DNA from: Gnetum montanum
Lineage: Eukaryota; Streptophyta; Gnetopsida; Gnetales; Gnetaceae
Direction: 5' to 3'
Assembly (NCBI GenBank): GCA_015680685.1
Contig: MNCI01008925.1
Location: 952,874-1,016,873 of the forward strand
DNA length: 64,000 nucleotides
Position 1 is the first letter of the stretch; each line of letters starts with the position of its first letter. The notes beneath the pieces were generated by a model. That model was not told the origin of the DNA, searched no databases, and saw nothing but the letters and a program-made list of their open reading frames with translations. This document shows, one piece after another, positions 34,501-47,220 of the stretch. The position numbers and the translations under genes were made by a program.

Positions 34501-36940
34501 ATAAGTAATTCTCTACCACCAGTCAATCCAACCAGTATCACCACTAGGCTTTTTTTCTACATCCCATAAAGACTTTAAAACATTGTTTCCACTAGTTGAT
34601 GAGCAGCAAATACCCCTACGCTCAGCCATACGAATCACTACGCATTCACGCATGATTTGGTCAAATTCCATGAACCCCTTATTTTTCAATACACTAGCCT
34701 CTAGGAAGTGAACTTGCTTTAACAATCATTCGTTGTTTTCCTAATTACACTTGTGATATGCAAACGTATGGTTAAGTGTAATCGAGACATATGATTTTTA
34801 TTATTTTTATGTTTTATGTTTTGGGTGCTAAAAATCAAGGATGAAAAGAATGAAGTAATTTAATTGCTAATTTAATCTAACTAACTAACCAATATCTAAC
34901 GAATCCTAACATAAGCATTCGGTCCCACTTTCATTACACATCCTAAAAATGTATAATGCTACTGGTTTACCAAATGTTAAGTTGTCATGCACATACTCGA
35001 AGTGGTCGTACTTATGTGCTTAATTAATTTCTATTTAATCTATCTTAATTTAGCTTAATTACTTAAAGCATTAAAGAAAATTGCATAAAACATGAAATGC
35101 ATGAAGAAAATATTTAATCTAGCTGAAGTGCTGCAAGGTTTATCAGAAAGCTCGTCTTTATTACCGCACACATTGTCGTGCTCAAGTACAACGGTGCTCA
35201 AATAAAGATTCATACATTCAATGACTCCTATTGTGGGCACTTGGGAAAATATTCTAACTCTAGGGAAGAAAAACTACAAGACCTCTGCTACACTATGACC
35301 AAAGGCTCCCAAACTGTGCATCCAAGTGTTATATTTATAAGCTAGCACACACATCCCGCGATATCAAATATCCGACATCGCTTATTGGTCCCCAATATTG
35401 GGTATTCAATATTAGAGCAAGACAAAATACACTTCATCACTAAGTCATATGAACATATTAGCATTTATGCAAAAAAGCTTCTTAAAAAAAAAGGAAGAAT
35501 TAATCCCAAAGAGAAAAATGCTAATAGAAAAATGATCTGATAAAGTAGCATCTATATGCACTTCTACTTTCTTTATAGTTTTTTAAAAGGAAACATTAGA
35601 GATGTAAAATATGTGAAATTGACAATAAATTCTATCATTTTCTTATTAATAATTGCACTAAGTATAATGCGTCTTATTTGAATGATGTGCGTATAAAGAG
35701 CTAACATTATAAAGAAAATATTTTTCTTTAAAATTACTCCAATCTTCTTTTTCTTTAAAAGACATATTAGGAAAAAGACCACCAAGTTTATTTAAATGAC
35801 TTTCAACCATATTGAAATTACCTTCAATAATCTAAGGAACTTTAGGTAGAGATAGAAGATATTTCCAAACCTCTTATTGATATTTCAAATTATTAGGAGC
35901 ATAAATATTACAAAGTCCAAAGTCTTCTTTTTTACAATGACAAGTAATCCAAATAACTCTTTCTAGGTTGTCAAAGGAAAAACTCAAAAACTTTTCTAGT
36001 TCATTTTTAATTAACAAGAATAGCAACATCTCCTTTATTAACTTTAGGAGTAGCAAAAAAAAAGCAATGCATCTAGAAATAAATGTAATGTAATTTAAAA
36101 GATACTTGATAATCTTTGTTCAAGACCTATAAAAAATGCCCTAAACATTTCATGATAAAACTAGCATTGAAATGTGGTGGAGGAGGCCCCCATCCTTGAT
36201 ATTTCAAGCTCAACATTCATCTTATAAGCCATGTTACTAATAGGTAAAAACACATTATTCAATAAAAAACATTTAGAATACTAGTAGAAGTAAAGAGAGA
36301 AAGAGATATCTTTGCGATTATTAAATTAAAAGCAATATCTACATGCTTCTTCTTTTTATGTTGTATTAAGTGAAATTCATCTACACAAGCATTTTCACTC
36401 TTAGTCCTTGCTAACTTTATATATATATATAAAGAGGAATTCTCTTTAGATATCAAGAATTTACTGGTGCATTTAAAATTAAAAGGATTAGTAAAGGATT
36501 AAGAACTTATTGAATAAGATTTCATTTGTGCTTATTGAAAACTATCATTATTTGTCTTTTCTAAAAATTGTTGTTTCTTTTCCTCACGAACAACTTTTTT
36601 ATTGACAATAGGATAGCTTTTAGTAATATGGCCTTTATGATGATAATATTTGCAACATCCTCACAAATTATAGTATGTAATTTTTTGGGAAAAATACTAT
36701 TTACCAACCTTGAGTTATAATTCTATCTTCCTTTGTAATAAATTAATTTTTACAAAATAACATGTGCACTGCATACCATCTAATAATCTTTTTAACCATT
36801 TCTCTAAGATGGTGCTAATGTTACTAATAATTTTTCTCTTAACACTTTAAAAAATAAGAGAACAATTATTTCATTCAATTCAATAAGGAATTTTAGAGTA
36901 ATCAGAAGAATATGGATCAAAATCCACTTTTATTCCTAAG
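31504..36940 (-). mobile_element. Long minus-strand LINE (L1-type) with ORF1 and ORF2 remnants
   Basis: Read on the minus strand from right to left: a zinc-knuckle-like CCKYYHHKGHITKSY at about 36615-36670 (ORF1 end). Apurinic-endonuclease-like domain: KVNKGDVAILVN about 36000-36050, NIYAPNN about 35890-35920, IIEGNFNMVE about 35805-35840 (GDFN-type motif). RT: FIKLDYAKAFDMI 33621-33665, VRQGCPLAPYLF about 33440-33480, FAND in place of FADD about 33320-33335. Zinc-binding region: FxxCP-like sequence about 31950-32000. Many stops; inactive. It is interrupted by a solo LTR (34597-35439), abuts element C at 36940, and is cut by the assembly gap at its 3' side. Confidence 0.85.
34597..35439 (-). 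repeat. Solo gypsy LTR inside the LINE, minus strand
   Basis: 843 bp, TGATGAGCAGC…CTTCATCA. Flanks are CTAGT (34592-34596) and CTAAG (35440-35444), an imperfect TSD. LINE sequence continues on both sides. Its segment 34681-34980 is almost identical to 51325-51624 inside element E. Confidence 0.82.
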
Positions 36941-37862
36941 TAATGAGTTGCGTTCTATCAGTTGCGTCAACGAAACCTCATTGACACGGCCTTGTTAACA
37001 AGGCCTAGTTGATGCATCATATCATGCGTCGAAGTGGCCCCATTGACATAGTGCCTGTAGTCAACTATAAATATGTGCTTGTCATCATATTTATGGCAAG
37101 TAGAGATTGTAGTTGCAGCGGAGCTCTTTCATTTTTCCATTCGAAAGTTAGAATTTTTTCCTCGAGTGCCCATAGTAGGAGTCATTGAGTGTATGGATCT
37201 TTATTCGAGCATTATTGTACTTGAGCACAACAATGTGTGCGGTAATAAAGATGAGCTTTCTAATAAATCTTGCAGCACTTTGGATAAATTAGCTATTTCA
37301 TTTATGCATTTAATGTTTTCAGTTATCTATTAAATTTTTTCAATTAGTTATTAATTATTTTCTATTATTATGTTAATGAAGAAATTAAGCCAGATAGAGT
37401 ACACACATAAGTATGACCGCTTAAAGCATAACACGTATTCACTTGGTAATCCCAGCAGTGTTATTGCGTTATACACCTAGTAGCATAGCGCTTGGTTGCC
37501 CAGTAGTGGATACGTGGGTTTAGGACGTGTACAAAAAGTAGGATCAAATGCTTATGTTAGGATTATTTAAATGCTAGTTAATTAGTTATCTTAGATTAGT
37601 TAATTAAAATTCCTTTTATCCACATTTTGAGCACCAACTTATAAAACAAAAAATGATCAAAATTGAATGCCTCAGTTACACTTAACCATACCAACGAACA
37701 TCACAAGTGTAATTGGAAAGAAAATGATTAACATTAAGGCTAGATTCACTTCCTAAAGGACTAGGGCACCAAAAATGATAAAGTCCACGAAATTCAACTA
37801 GATCGTGCATGAACGCTTCGTGATTCGTATGGTAGGACGTAGGGATACCTCGTTGCTCATCA
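36941..37862 (+). repeat. 5' LTR of element C (922 bp)
   Basis: Starts TAATGAGTTG (the TGATGAG end with one change), ends GCTCATCA. U3 holds 'gcgtcaacg', 'gcgtcgaag' and a perfect 18-bp palindrome, ggccttgttaacaaggcc, at 36988-37005. TATAAATATGTGC is near 37067. TCTTTATT 37198-37205 and AATAAAGA 37244-37251 flank R. The TTGGTAATCCCAG repeats are near 37444-37505. Confidence 0.85.
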
Positions 37863-37863
37863 T

Positions 37864-37881
37864 TGGCATCGTTGCCGAGGA
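37864..37881 (+). promoter_or_regulatory. Primer binding site of element C
   Basis: TGGCATCGTTGCCGAGGA, one base after the LTR; tRNA-Asp type with changes. Confidence 0.8.
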
Positions 37882-38022
37882 CTTTGTTTGTGGAACGTGC
37901 GCTATTTAGGTTTAAGTGAATACCATTAATATCGTTGTATGAACCTCAAGGTCAATATCATTCCCAATATAAAAGCACACTGATAATTTATTTATTTATT
38001 TATTTTTTTTTTTTTTTGCAAA

Positions 38023-38796
38023 ATGTGTTCTTCTTCTCGCAAGCACGAAGATACCAAACCACTAGTCCCAAGAATGTAAGGTGATATACGTTCATCTAGA
38101 TGAGTTTGTGCTGAACTTCACCTTCATCCTACATCAAGATGAATAGTTGCAATGGCATGATATGGAGGGCAATGTTGTCTTTTCCCCCAATTGATCTATG
38201 CCCGTAATGCTATTCAAAACCCTTAAGAACTTAGGTATAGCAGATCTTCACAAAGAAAACGTTGTGGATGGATATGACACTTGAAACTACTATCCCAATG
38301 AAACATAATGCAAACAAGATTGACATCAAGAGAAACTCTATGAAGCTAAAAAGGGGAAACATTACACCAATCCCTTGTTTCCTACTAAATCAAGATGACA
38401 ATGAGGATCCTCCCTTGGAAGGTTCTTAACATGAAGATTCTCCACCCCCTGTTACAGATGGCAAGGGTGTGAACCTAACCTTGCAATCCACTATTCATAA
38501 ATTGGGTTCAGGAAAAAGTGATAGCCAAGGTAGGGACTCAGGTAAGCACCATTATAGTAAGGGATCTAAGGATGGTGATCATAATAAATGTAAGAGTGGT
38601 GGCAAAAAACTGCACTAGCGATGGTAGTCCAACTTCCTCTTCATCCGATTCTGAACATTCCTATTCATCTAATAGTTCTCATGGAAGCTTCCATCAAAAC
38701 AACCGTGATGAAGGTAATCACTGAGATAATAATGACTGTGAAGGCCACCAAAATCAAAGGGGTGGCTAAAACCATCATCGACGCAATGATGATGAT
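38023..38796 (+). pseudogene. Element C gag, 5' part
   Basis: The ATG at 38023 starts MCSSSRKHED, matching A's MSSSSNKRTS. The shared N-terminal domain (VHLDEFVLNFTFILHQDE type, about 38090-38150) is followed by stops such as the TAG near 38147 and frame changes. Asp/Ser/His-rich stretches follow to the E insertion site. Confidence 0.7.
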
Positions 38797-38923
38797 TGAT
38801 GAGTCACCAAAGAAGTGACCTGATATTAGACCCATGATATTAGACTCTCGATATTAGACACACGATATCGAATGGGTGAAGCAACATCAGACACGTGATG
38901 TCAGAGCCTATCTCATTGGCTAT
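38797..38923 (+). repeat. 5' LTR of element E, left piece
   Basis: TGATGAGTCACCAAAGAAG, then tandem 'gatattagac' units (compare 56214-56330). Cut at 38923 by D; TSD copy GCTAT 38919-38923. Confidence 0.88.
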
Positions 38924-39884
38924 TGATGAGAGCGGTTACTCTAGCAGTTTATTCTAATTATTAGAGCAGTTACTCTAGCGGGTTATTCTAATTATTAGAG
39001 TGGTAGTTTCTCTAATTATTAGAGTGGCAGTTTTTCTAATTATTAGAGTGGTAGTTTTTTTAATTATTAAAGTGGCAATTTTTCTAATTATCAGAGTAGT
39101 TGCTCCCAAGCCTATAAAAGCAGTGCCTAGGCGCAAAATTTAGGAGAAAGTCTTTTAGAAGTCTTTCAGGAGTCAAGTAGCAAAACTCTTGTAGTCTGTT
39201 AGAGTATTTTCCAAGTGCCCACAGCAGGAGGTCTAAGTGTGGACAGATCTTTATTCAAGCATTGTGTACCTAAGCACACCTTGTGTATGGCAATATGGAC
39301 AACCTTTTCAATTCATCCTTGTAGCACTTGAGATTTTTTTTCTTATCCATTGTTTTATTTTATTTTCTTATGTATTTATTTTATTTTATTTTATGCACTT
39401 TACATTTATGTTATTAGCGTAACAATTCATTTTGATCAATTGAGAAAATCGTTAAAATACACTCAGTACGATCACTTCGAGCATGCGTGTAACACTTGGT
39501 AACCTAGTAACGATTAGCATTTGGTAATCCTAGTAGTGTTGCACTGGTTCAGGATGTGTATGGCAAGTGAGAACGAATACTGATGTTAGGATTAGTTAAA
39601 GCCTAGTTAATCAATAGTTAAGTTAAATTAGTCACTTAGTTATCTCTCTTTTCTCCCTTATTAGTAGCAGGACATAAAAACATAAAAGCTATAAAAATCA
39701 TATGCCTCAAGCTTACTTAACCATACAATCGTGACATACAGGTAAGCTTGGAAAGACAACGATCAACCAACCTGTCCTTGTTCCATAAGGGTGCATAAGC
39801 ACTTAGTCCTTGGAATTCAACCGAATCATGCGTGAAATGCTCATATTCGTATGGTTGAGCATAGGGGTACCTCGCTGCTCATCA
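38924..39884 (+). repeat. 5' LTR of element D (961 bp)
   Basis: TGATGAGAGCGG…GCTCATCA. U3 is a tandem array of a 27-28 bp unit (taattattagagtggtagtttctc), about six copies at 38940-39110. CTATAAAAGCAG is near 39110-39122. R has TCTTTATT, but the 3' arm is changed to 'caatatgga'. U5 repeats are near 39495-39535. Confidence 0.9.
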
Positions 39885-39885
39885 T

Positions 39886-39903
39886 TGGCACCGTTGCCAG
39901 GGA
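39886..39903 (+). promoter_or_regulatory. Primer binding site of element D
   Basis: TGGCACCGTTGCCAGGGA, one base after the LTR; tRNA-Asp type with two or three changes. Confidence 0.82.
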
Positions 39904-40020
39904 CTTAGTCATTTGTGCGCTAATTAGAACTTAGGAAATCATTCGCATCATTGGAACGAACCCTTAGGGTTGGTTAAGAAAATAATAAATAAGAATACAT
40001 TGCACACTGAATAGACAAGT

Positions 40021-43000
40021 ATGTCTCCTTCTCCGTATGAAAGTGCCTCACCGCCTAGGTTTGAAATGGGAAATAGTCGGTGCCATAATACACATGACGT
40101 TGATCTGCCAGTCCCTCAAAAAGTTTGAGTGGTATATATTCATTTTGATGAGTATATACTAGACTTCACCTTTATCCTCCATCAAGACGAACAACTGCAT
40201 TGCGAGACTTAGAAGGTAACATAGTGTTACCTCCTGATCATTCAGTTCCAAGAATGCTTCTTTGTGCTCTCACACGAATTGGCATGCCACACTTACATGC
40301 AGAATACATTGTGCAAGACCATGAGTCAAGAGAATACCAGCCCATAGAGGCACAACATCAAAGGGACTTACAACAAGAGATACATCATAAGTCTTTGAAG
40401 GGTAAGTGGTCCCAGGATGCCCCACATGTCTTAAGAGAAAATGAGGGTGGTGAACCTACCTCAGGCAGTCGCCCACACAACGATGATCCTCCCCTTGAAT
40501 TTGGCCAAGGGGTTGTGTACCAGGACCTTGATTCCACTATTCATAACCTAGGTTCTAATACCCATGGGCACAAAGGGTTCAAAAAAGGGACACAAACTCA
40601 TGATAAAGGTGGACATTCTAATTGCAATCACAATTGGGGCCGAGACCATAGAAGAGAAGGTAGCAGACACTGTCATGGTGACAATTCTCCTTCACCCTCT
40701 CCTTCAATATCCAGACATGGTCATAAAGAAAAAGACCATGGGGATAAAGGTAGGCAAAGTGGAAGTCATGATAAAACAGCTAGGAAAAGGGATGAGGGCA
40801 CTCTAGAAAGTCACGACATAGAAGAAGAGAGAGTAGGGAACAATGTAGGCATCATAGAAGCCATGGACGAGACGATCACAATGAACCCCTACTCACTACT
40901 CGAAGTATGTTAGATATAACTGAGGCTATTAGAATTCCAACAAGGCACTAGAAAGATAGTAGGATTAAGAGATTAGATATGAACAATATCCCATGATTTG
41001 AAGGGGGATACAAGACTAATCCTCAGAATCATTTACAAGCATTCCATGACACGTGTGCCTTACAGAACATAGAGAATGAATGAAAAAAACTTAAGTTATT
41101 CCCATGGACATTAGTTAAAGAAGTGGAAAGCTAGTACCGGTCTTTAGAACTGGAATCCATTCGTAGGTGGAGTACTATGTCAAAACTATTTAATGACAAG
41201 TACCAAACGTACTCTCGAGTGTCTAACTTGTGAAAGAAAATTCAAGGCTGGAAACAAGGAGGACATGAACCCTTGGATGCTACCATGGGTCGATATTATG
41301 CACTGTTACATCGTTGTCTTGTCCATGGTTATTCGCAAAGGGATCAACTGCGCCATCTCGTGGATGGGCTTAGGCATGAAATAAGAAGAACCCTTGAGAC
41401 TTATGCCCAAGGAAGACTATTCGAGCTTAGGTTCCATCAAATTCAAAGACTATTGGAGTAAGTTGCTAAGGAAGAAGGTGAGCTACGAAAGAGTGAAAGT
41501 GCAAAAGAGTATAACTGGGATCCTTCTCTCCAGAAGAGGGGAGTAAGATTTTGTGAGGATGAAGAAGAGTCACCACTCGAAGAGATGGTGAATAGGAAAA
41601 ATTTTCCTATCCAAAAAATGACATCAGAAGTTTCAGCAAAGGTAGACCAAATGTGGGATTCCCTAAACAATAGATTTTAAAATATTCTTAAAATAGTAGA
41701 GGAGTCTAGAGAGCAAGGTAGTGAGAAAGGAAAAAAGAAAGAAGCTGAACATGCACATAGAAAGGCTAAGGGCAAAGTTACCATCATTGAAGAGGTTGTG
41801 GATTCAGAAATAGATAATGATAGTGGATGTGAGATATGTCAATATGACCATCCTAAGGGATGTTTCCCTATAATCTCACATTTGTAGGAGTCTGGGGTGT
41901 ATGCACTCAACCCACAATTAAACAAAAGGCAAATACCCTGAAGGTTACCTTATCCTCAAGGTAACCCAAGGCGATTCCACCAACCCTTAACATATTATCC
42001 CAGTGGAACTCCACCATAGCCAATTGAGCAATATCAACAATGGTAACACCCACAATCATGGGGAATGCCACCACCAAGGCAATAATATCCTTACTAGCAA
42101 CCTGACCTGTATGGATATTACGTGCAGCAGCCAATCTCCCCACATGACTCTACTGGTCACATCACTCCTCAACCTCACTACCAAGTCCATGAGTATTATG
42201 GGACTCCCTCTTCTAGGGTTGATATTCTGCAAGCGTATCATCCTTCTCATCCGGCCACATCTCTTTCACCAATAGCTCCACTACTGCCTGCTCTAGCTAT
42301 GCAAGATGAAATCCCTACCCAACTGCAGCAACGTAACGCTTCAAGGGCTGTTAACTCTCAACCTACTGTTGGTTCCAACAACCACATGAAGAAAAGACCT
42401 TTCTTTATAACCAACAATCCAACCAAGCCCTTGCAATCACAAGCGGCTGATTCCTTAGATGCCTTAATATTAATCAAAACTTTGAAGCCTCCTTCAACTC
42501 AACCACCATACTCAACACATACGGTCATGCTAACACATGTCTTCATTGATTAGATCAAAGCTGGCCACCTTCTTAGGAAATTCTCTAATCTTGGGAGTCC
42601 TCTGATATACTTACAAATTGCTAGAAATGTGTTGTGCAAGGCTCTTTTGGATTCAGGTTCCAGTGTCAACTTTATTTCTCAAGAAATGTATAAGGCCTAG
42701 AACCTACCTCCATTGAAAAAGAGCAACACTTGTCTAGAGTTGGCCGACCAGTCCATCACTATCCCATTGGGATTGGTGGAAGACATTATTACCACTTTTT
42801 GTGGGTGGCTGTACCCAGCTGACTTCCTAATGATTTAGGTGAACAACGGTAAGGGGGACTTCCCAATCATAATGGGAAGAGCATGGCTAAGCACCATCGA
42901 CGCACGCCTAGGAATCTACGATCTTTCCCTAGAAATATCAAAGGAAAATACATTCAGAAAGATTGAGAAGAAGAAAGTTTCATGCATCACATACAATGAC

Positions 43001-44434
43001 ACAGGGTGTAATTGCATGCATAGGTTATGGTTTGTTCAAAGTTTAGCATTGCCTGCATGCAATCAGTGTGCACAAGTGATCAACATACAAATATGCTTGT
43101 ATGCAGCAGCCACACAATAGGAAGGCACCCAATGGCTGATAGGTGATTAAGAAAGTAGTTCACTCATATGCATGGAACCAACTGAGGGTTTGACTTACAC
43201 TTACATCGATAGCATAAACACATTAGAGCAAGTCCACCGCCAACTTCCAAGTCTTAACCTTGAAAATGTCGAATTAAAGTAGGAGCCCCTTGAGCTAAAA
43301 CCATTGCCCACTGGTATGGAATACACGTTCCTTAAAAATGGAAAATCAGTAATTTTCAATGCTAAGCTTGCTCCTCAGCAGAAAGAAGAACTACTGAAAG
43401 TAATAAATAAATGGTTGGAAACCTTCCCTAGGTCATATCCTGAATTAACTAGAATAGATCCTAGGATATGCCAACATAGGATTTACACCAACCCCTCCAT
43501 GAAGCCTCGAAGACAACTGCAGATGCGTTTGAACCCAAAGTTAAAGTAAGTAGTTAAGGAAGAAATCAAACAACTTCTCAAGGCTAGGTTCATATACCCC
43601 ATTGCTGATAGCGAATGGGTTAGCCCCTTAGTTATTGTTCCTAAAAAAGGAGGAAAATGAAGTATGTGCATAGATTTCAGGCTACTAAATATGGCAAAAT
43701 TCAAAGATCACTTTCCATTGTCAGTTGTTGACCAAGTCTTAGACACCATCGTAGGGCATTGCTATTACAGTTTTCTGGATGGATATAGCAGATATAACCA
43801 AATACAAATAGCCCCAGAAGACCAAGCCAAGACTACATTCACCAGTCCTTAGGGAACGTTCGCATACAAACAGATGCCATTTGGCCTGTGCAATGCCCCT
43901 ACAACATTTCAACAACTAGTTCTAAGCATATTCCAATAGCAGATAGGGAATGGCGTGGAGGTATTTATGGATGACTTCTCCACTTATGGAGAAAACTTTG
44001 ATCAAGCCTTGGACCAGTTGGAGCAAGTGTTAAAAAGATGTGTAGAAACCAATTTGAGGCTCAACTGGTAGAAAAGCCATTTGATGGTCCAAGAGGGCAT
44101 AGTACTAGGGCACAAAATCTCACACATAAGGATAGAGGTAGACCCTGAGAAAATCAAAGTTATCCAAGGAATTACCCATCAACCGAAAACTATCAAAGAT
44201 ATTCAATCATTCCTTGGACATACTGGCTACCTCCGTACACTATCCATGGCATGTGACCTTAACCTTGACTTTGATCTAGCACAGAAACAATGGTTAGTAA
44301 CCCTTAACTTACTAGATGAAAATCGACTAGCTACCCTATCATCTAATGAATTGCACAAGGCTTTCAATAAACAACATCATGACCTAAAAATTAGGAAAGT
44401 TAAATATCAGCCAAGAGATAAGGTTCTCTACTAA
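40021..44434 (+). pseudogene. Element D gag-pro-pol with internal deletion
   Basis: ATG at 40021; a base lost near 40200 shifts into the frame 40200-40913, and a second shift occurs near 40790. From there to 44434 one frame is kept. Gag core: DATMGRYYALLHRC 41273. Zinc knuckle CEICQYDHPKGCFP about 41830-41870. Pro/Gln/Tyr-rich linker 42122-42553. Protease LLDSGSSVNFIS near 42645. RT: CIDFRLLNMAKFKDHFP 43668, DGYSRYNQIQIAPED, active site VEVFMDDFSTYGE near 43960, LGHKISHIRIEVDPEKIKV 44108. At about 44235 (FLGHTGYLRT) the chain jumps to the integrase C-terminus (LSSNELHKAFNKQHHDL, VKYQPRDKVLY), so RNase H and the integrase core are missing. About 20 in-frame stops. Confidence 0.9.
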
Positions 44435-46612
44435 AATCCCACACATGTGCCACAACGTACTAAATTTCAAACACTGTGGGAAGGATCTTATATTATTTAT
44501 GCAAATTTTCCTTTAGGGGCCATGACAATATACAAACCTGAGAGCCCAAACAAGAAACTATTGGTCAATGTACAACAAACCAAACCTTTCCATGAGCTTA
44601 GGACAGCCAGTACACATGCTACCTCTCTTTATGGACAACCCTACTCACTATTTCAGATCTTCTCCTTCCAAATCAGTCATGGGGAGATGGCCACCGATGC
44701 TAACTGATTTATGCCCTTGGTTCTTTTTGAATTTTTGTTTTACACATTTTTCCAACTTTTCTTATTTTTTTTTACTCCATTGTTCATGTTTTTACTATTT
44801 CTTTGTTTGCTTGATTTACTTTTATTCGCCATCCAATAACTACTCATGATGGTGGATTATTATATCATATTGATTACTAATGTTTGGTTTTTACCTTTGA
44901 ACTATGATGCTAATATTAAGGTATGGTTCTTTTGGTAAAATAGGCAATGAGTCCACACCATCCACTCATCCATACAACTCTATGATCTCCTTTGTATTGG
45001 AACTGTACATTCCCCTTTTTCTAAGTAAACTTGTTAATGAATTGGTGGCTGGGTATTTTTCAAACCAAGGAAAGACTTAAAGGATGAAAAAGGTGTGACT
45101 TCAAGGGGATTCGATGCATTTGTGCTGGCCATTCTCTTGGGTGCTTGGATGCTTTTTTCTTGGGTTTTTCATCATTTTGACAACATTAAAAAATTAGGAA
45201 GCTAGGTATATAAAAATAAGCCTTTGCATGGTGTGGTTCTCACACAAAAAAAAAAAGAGAAAAAAAAAAGAAAGAGAAAAAAAAGTCAGAATTCAAAGCA
45301 CACCCCTTAGACATAATAAAGCAATATGGGCTACAAGCACTAGTTAAATTGGAAAGACATGTTACCCATGTCTGAAGGTTCCCTCTAACTGAGGCCCTTT
45401 CTCACTTCCTACTTATCCATCTCACTCTCCTTAGGATGGTGGTCACTCTTTGTGGAAGCATTCTTATTGCTTCAAGAGGATGGATTGGCTAGGTGTATTG
45501 ATGCGAGGTCACTGGATGTGGTTAGTTTGAGTTTGGATTTGGGATGAGTTCTACTCAGTTATCTTAACCATAAAATACATAAGGGGCTTTACACAACCTT
45601 GTTCTTGGGATTCCATTCCTTTCTCTCTTCTCCATCTTTCTTCCCATTTTCCACCTCATTGTCGATTTTATCTTTAGTTTGTTCTAGGTTGATGCATTGT
45701 TTTTCTTTGGTGAATTCTTGTGGGTAAGTTTTTAACTCTTGCTTCCAAATGACATTCCTAGAGCCTATGGACTGGTTGGTTTGTGGATTTGTTAGGGCAT
45801 AAAAGGCATGAGCCTACTTTGGGGAGGACCCACTGGCATTCCTTTTTGGTGCAATTGTTAAGTTCTTTTCCTTAAACATTTCCTGCAATCAATCATCTAT
45901 TGTTTCATCCCCATCCATGACATCCATTTTATTGGCGTTGTCATTGTTATTTCTTCCCATCTGTCTTGTTCCTCATATTTTTCCATCTTATAGCTATCGA
46001 AGGTTCACTCTTAGTCGTGGGGGCCCTAGCACAAATTTTTTAATTTTCTTCATTTTACTATTCACCTAACCCCTACACCTTGGGTAGTCACCTGTGATAA
46101 ATCTCCAAACCAATTTCTTCCATAATCACAACTCAGCCAATGCACTTCATATCGAGGCAAGGTATCAACTGCATTATGGTTTATCTATCCTTGCTTATTT
46201 GTGATTGTGTTTTGTGTGCATATGACAATCATACAAATAATGGACTGGGCTTGGAGGAAGCACTCAGGATGGAACGAAACTGGAGCACTTATGAAAGGAG
46301 AAAGCCTGGTGACGTGGCTATGGATAAACAACGGAAGGTGTAATTTTGGCATTAGCGGCAACATGTTCCATCTTCTTTCTCTCTCTCTTTTTCTCTTCAA
46401 GCTACCAAATAAAGGCTTGGATGTCATTAATGTACGAGTGTTCACCACAATGGTCATGAACACTAATGTTGTAATATGCTTATTAATCCATTCACTAGGC
46501 ACGTGAGTCTATCATCCATTCCACCATCAGTTGTCAATTAGTCAATAATCCCATACCTTCCCAATATTTTGTAAGGAACTCGAGGATGAGTTTTCATTCA
46601 GTCGTGGGGGTA
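44435..46612 (+). other. 3' end of the integrase tail, conserved non-coding 3' region and PPT of element D
   Basis: A short integrase-tail remnant (to about 44707) is followed by about 1.9 kb matching A and E. An A-rich run lies at 45247-45293. No ORF of interest. PPT GTGGGGGTA at 46604-46612. Confidence 0.75.
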
Positions 46613-47220
46613 TGATGAGAGCGGTTACTCTAGCGGTTTATTCTGATTATTAGAGCAGTTACTCTAGCGGGTTATTCTAATTATTAGAGTGGTAGTTTTT
46701 CAAATTATTAGAGTAGTTGCTTCCAAGCCTATAAATACAGTGCCCAGGTGTACAATTTAGGATAAAGTCTTTTAGAATTTTTTCAGGAATCAAGTAGCAA
46801 AACTCTTGTAGTCTATTAGAGTAGTGCCTGTAGCAGGAGGTCTAAGTGTGGATGGATCTTTATTCGAGCATTATGTACCTGAGCACACCTTGTGTACAAC
46901 AAGTGAGAACGAATACTGATGTTAGGATTAGTTAAAGCCTAGTTAATCAATAGTTAAGTTAAATTAGTTACTTAGTTATCTCTCTCTCCTCCCTTATTAG
47001 TAGTAGGACATAAAAACATAAAAGCTATAAAAATCATATGCCTCAAGCTTACTTAACCATACAATCATGACATACAAGTAAGCTTGGAAAGACAATGGTC
47101 AACCAACCTGTCCTTATTCCACAAGGATGCATAAGCACTTAGTCCTTGGAATACGATAGGATCGTGTATGAAATGCTCGTATTCGTATGGTTGAGAGTAG
47201 GGGTACCTCGCCACTTATCA
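46613..47220 (+). repeat. 3' LTR of element D (608 bp, internally deleted)
   Basis: TGATGAGAGCGG…CACTTATCA. Compared with the 5' LTR it has fewer U3 repeat units. It lacks about 275 bp between 'ccttgtgta' (46890) and 'caacaagtgagaacg', the points that in the 5' LTR carry the direct repeat GTGTATGGCAA (39286 and 39556). Confidence 0.88.

Larger units (their letters stand above)
38924..47220 (+). mobile_element. Element D: complete gypsy element with RNase H-integrase deletion, TSD GCTAT/ACTAT
   Basis: 5' LTR 38924-39884, PBS, gag-protease-RT, a fused integrase C-terminus, long 3' region, PPT, 3' LTR 46613-47220. The flanks GCTAT (38919-38923) and ACTAT (47221-47225) differ by one base. They rejoin E's LTR as 'ttggctataaataag', as in E's 3' LTR. 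It is 8297 bp and the youngest of the C-E-D chain by nesting. Confidence 0.92.

Noticed and set aside
40800-44434. Programmed stop-codon readthrough in D pol
   Set aside because: About 20 stops of all three kinds spread over the frame; decay is far simpler.
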